A stretch of DNA of 64,000 bases from Aurantibacillus circumpalustris (GTDB taxonomy: Bacteria; Bacteroidota; Bacteroidia; B-17B0; Aurantibacillaceae): NCBI RefSeq assembly GCF_029625215.1, contig NZ_CP121197.1:992001-1056000 (forward strand). The letters are read 5' to 3'. The notes beneath the pieces are model-generated. The model worked only from the letters and a program-made list of their open reading frames with translations, did no database searches and had not been told where the DNA came from. Positions 63,233-64,000 of the stretch are shown in pieces. The position numbers and the translations under genes were made by a program. How positions within the stretch are numbered: the stretch's first letter is position 1; each line of letters starts with the position of its first letter.

Positions 63233-63583
63233 ATGGAAATTCAGGTTATGAAATCTAAGTTGCATTGTGTAACAGTTACACAAGCAGAATTGGATTATAT
63301 AGGCAGCGTTACTATTGACGAAGATTTAATGGATGCCGCAAATTTAATAGAAAATGAGCAAGTACACATTCTAAACAAGAACAACGGGGAACGCTTTGTG
63401 ACTTACGTTTTAAAGGGTGAAAGAGGAAGCGGTGTTATTTGTTTAAATGGCCCTGCTGCTTTAAAGGTGAAATTGGGTGACGTTGTAATTATTATTTCTT
63501 ACGCGAATATGGATTTTGAAAAGGCTAAAACCTTTGTTCCCTGGGTTATTTTTCCAGATACGGCAAAAAATAAAGTAAAATAA
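63233..63583 (+). CDS. panD: Aspartate 1-decarboxylase (PanD)
   Basis: A 116-residue pyruvoyl-dependent enzyme that makes beta-alanine from aspartate for pantothenate and CoA. The self-cleavage site is YIG|SVTID (Gly24-Ser25), matching E. coli numbering exactly with this start ([16 protein letters not shown]). [41 protein letters not shown] and [12 protein letters not shown] complete the family pattern. It is 1 nt from the next gene and divergent from porT. Confidence 0.96.
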   Translation: MEIQVMKSKLHCVTVTQAELDYIGSVTIDEDLMDAANLIENEQVHILNKNNGERFVTYVLKGERGSGVICLNGPAALKVKLGDVVIIISYANMDFEKAKTFVPWVIFPDTAKNKVK

Positions 63584-63584
63584 C

Positions 63585-64000
63585 ATGGCAATTAAAAACA
63601 CCAAGTCAGTCATACAATTTGTTGTACTGTTAGGAATAGGTATTTTATTAATCTGGCTTTCTCTTACTGGTATCACTCCTGAACAAAAAGTTGAAATAGT
63701 TGTAGCGTTTCAAACAGCAAATTATTTTTGGATTGGGGTATCTATGTTAATTGCTTTATTGAGTCATTTCTTAAGAGCGTACCGATGGAACTATTTATTA
63801 AAACCAGTGGGTTATAAAACCGATTTATTAAACGCAACGTGTCATGTGCTCGTTGGATATTTTGCGAATTATGGAATTCCGCGTATGGGAGAAGTGTCTC
63901 GTTGCACACTGGCAGCGAAATATGATAAAGTGCCATTTGAGGTTGGTTTTGGAACTGTTATCACTGAAAGGATTATAGATTTTATTTTATTTTTAGGGAT
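63585..64000 (+). CDS. Flippase-like membrane protein (UPF0104/LPG synthase TM region), 5' part
   Basis: Truncated by the window end; 138 codons remain. Translation gives MAIKNTKSVIQFVVLLGIGILLIWLSLTG ... with three to four hydrophobic helices and the family motif YFANYGIPRMGEVSRCTLAAKY (the NxxxPRxGE pattern), then TVITERIIDFILFLG. Proteins of this group resemble the transmembrane domain of lysylphosphatidylglycerol synthase and are proposed lipid flippases. It starts 1 nt after panD, so the two are co-transcribed; no functional link is known. Confidence 0.8.
   Translation, partial: MAIKNTKSVIQFVVLLGIGILLIWLSLTGITPEQKVEIVVAFQTANYFWIGVSMLIALLSHFLRAYRWNYLLKPVGYKTDLLNATCHVLVGYFANYGIPRMGEVSRCTLAAKYDKVPFEVGFGTVITERIIDFILFLG

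Noticed and set aside
1-64000. tRNA, rRNA, CRISPR arrays, prophage or insertion sequences.
   Set aside because: No cloverleaf-like intergenic sequence, repeat-spacer array, transposase, integrase or phage gene was seen on either strand.

Overview
The window comes from a low-GC member of the Bacteroidota, most likely a free-living, pigmented flavobacterium or relative. The evidence is six cargo proteins with type IX secretion (T9SS) C-terminal sorting domains (five type A, one type B), a PorT-like T9SS subunit, the futalosine menaquinone enzyme MqnC, an SDR-type threonine dehydrogenase, tandem Skp/OmpH genes behind bamA, a carotenoid cluster, lipoproteins with simple Cys lipoboxes, and promoters of the Bacteroidota form (TTG or TTTG about 20 nt before TAnnTTTG). 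I see no rRNA, tRNA, CRISPR array, prophage or insertion sequence. Most of the window is chromosomal housekeeping DNA with small lineage-specific genes between.

Layout. 1-13.5 kb: tail of a T9SS protein, mqnC, purT, cysQ, a small hydrolase, a rhodanese, a periplasmic binding protein, rsmB and two large secreted proteins. 13.7-22.5 kb: kup, purH, a small STAS-like protein, a collagen-motif lipoprotein, and full-length metH behind a SAM-I riboswitch with its own promoter and terminator. 22.7-31.2 kb: a beta-propeller (SBBP) T9SS protein, then the envelope operon uppS-bamA-ompH-ompH. 31.3-39.1 kb: a B12-binding MerR regulator of the CarH/LitR type, cysS, a glutaminyl cyclase lipoprotein, and the carotenoid genes crtY, cruF (minus strand) and crtI, crtB (plus strand). 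39.3-51.2 kb: polA, a T9SS protein, tyrS-rpoN, and an ECF sigma factor followed by an anti-sigma-like membrane protein that carries a serine protease domain. 51.4-64 kb: two tiny related lipoproteins, mrp, a T9SS protein, two broken tandem lipoprotein genes, tdh, trhO, hmgA, trpS, a COG2509 flavoprotein, porT, panD and the start of a flippase-like gene.

Sites most worth a second look: (1) the sigma factor / anti-sigma-protease fusion pair at 49.5-51.2 kb; (2) the B12-type MerR gene and crtI, each preceded by a perfect palindrome built from the same 9-mer; (3) the metH SAM-I riboswitch with an A-rich insertion in its variable arm; (4) porT, which has no ATG, GTG or TTG upstream of its signal peptide and appears to start at CTG; (5) two adjacent lipoprotein paralogues inactivated by different lesions; (6) several genes whose TAnnTTTG box lies only 3-7 nt before the start codon. 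All functional calls are from reading the sequence; no database search was run.
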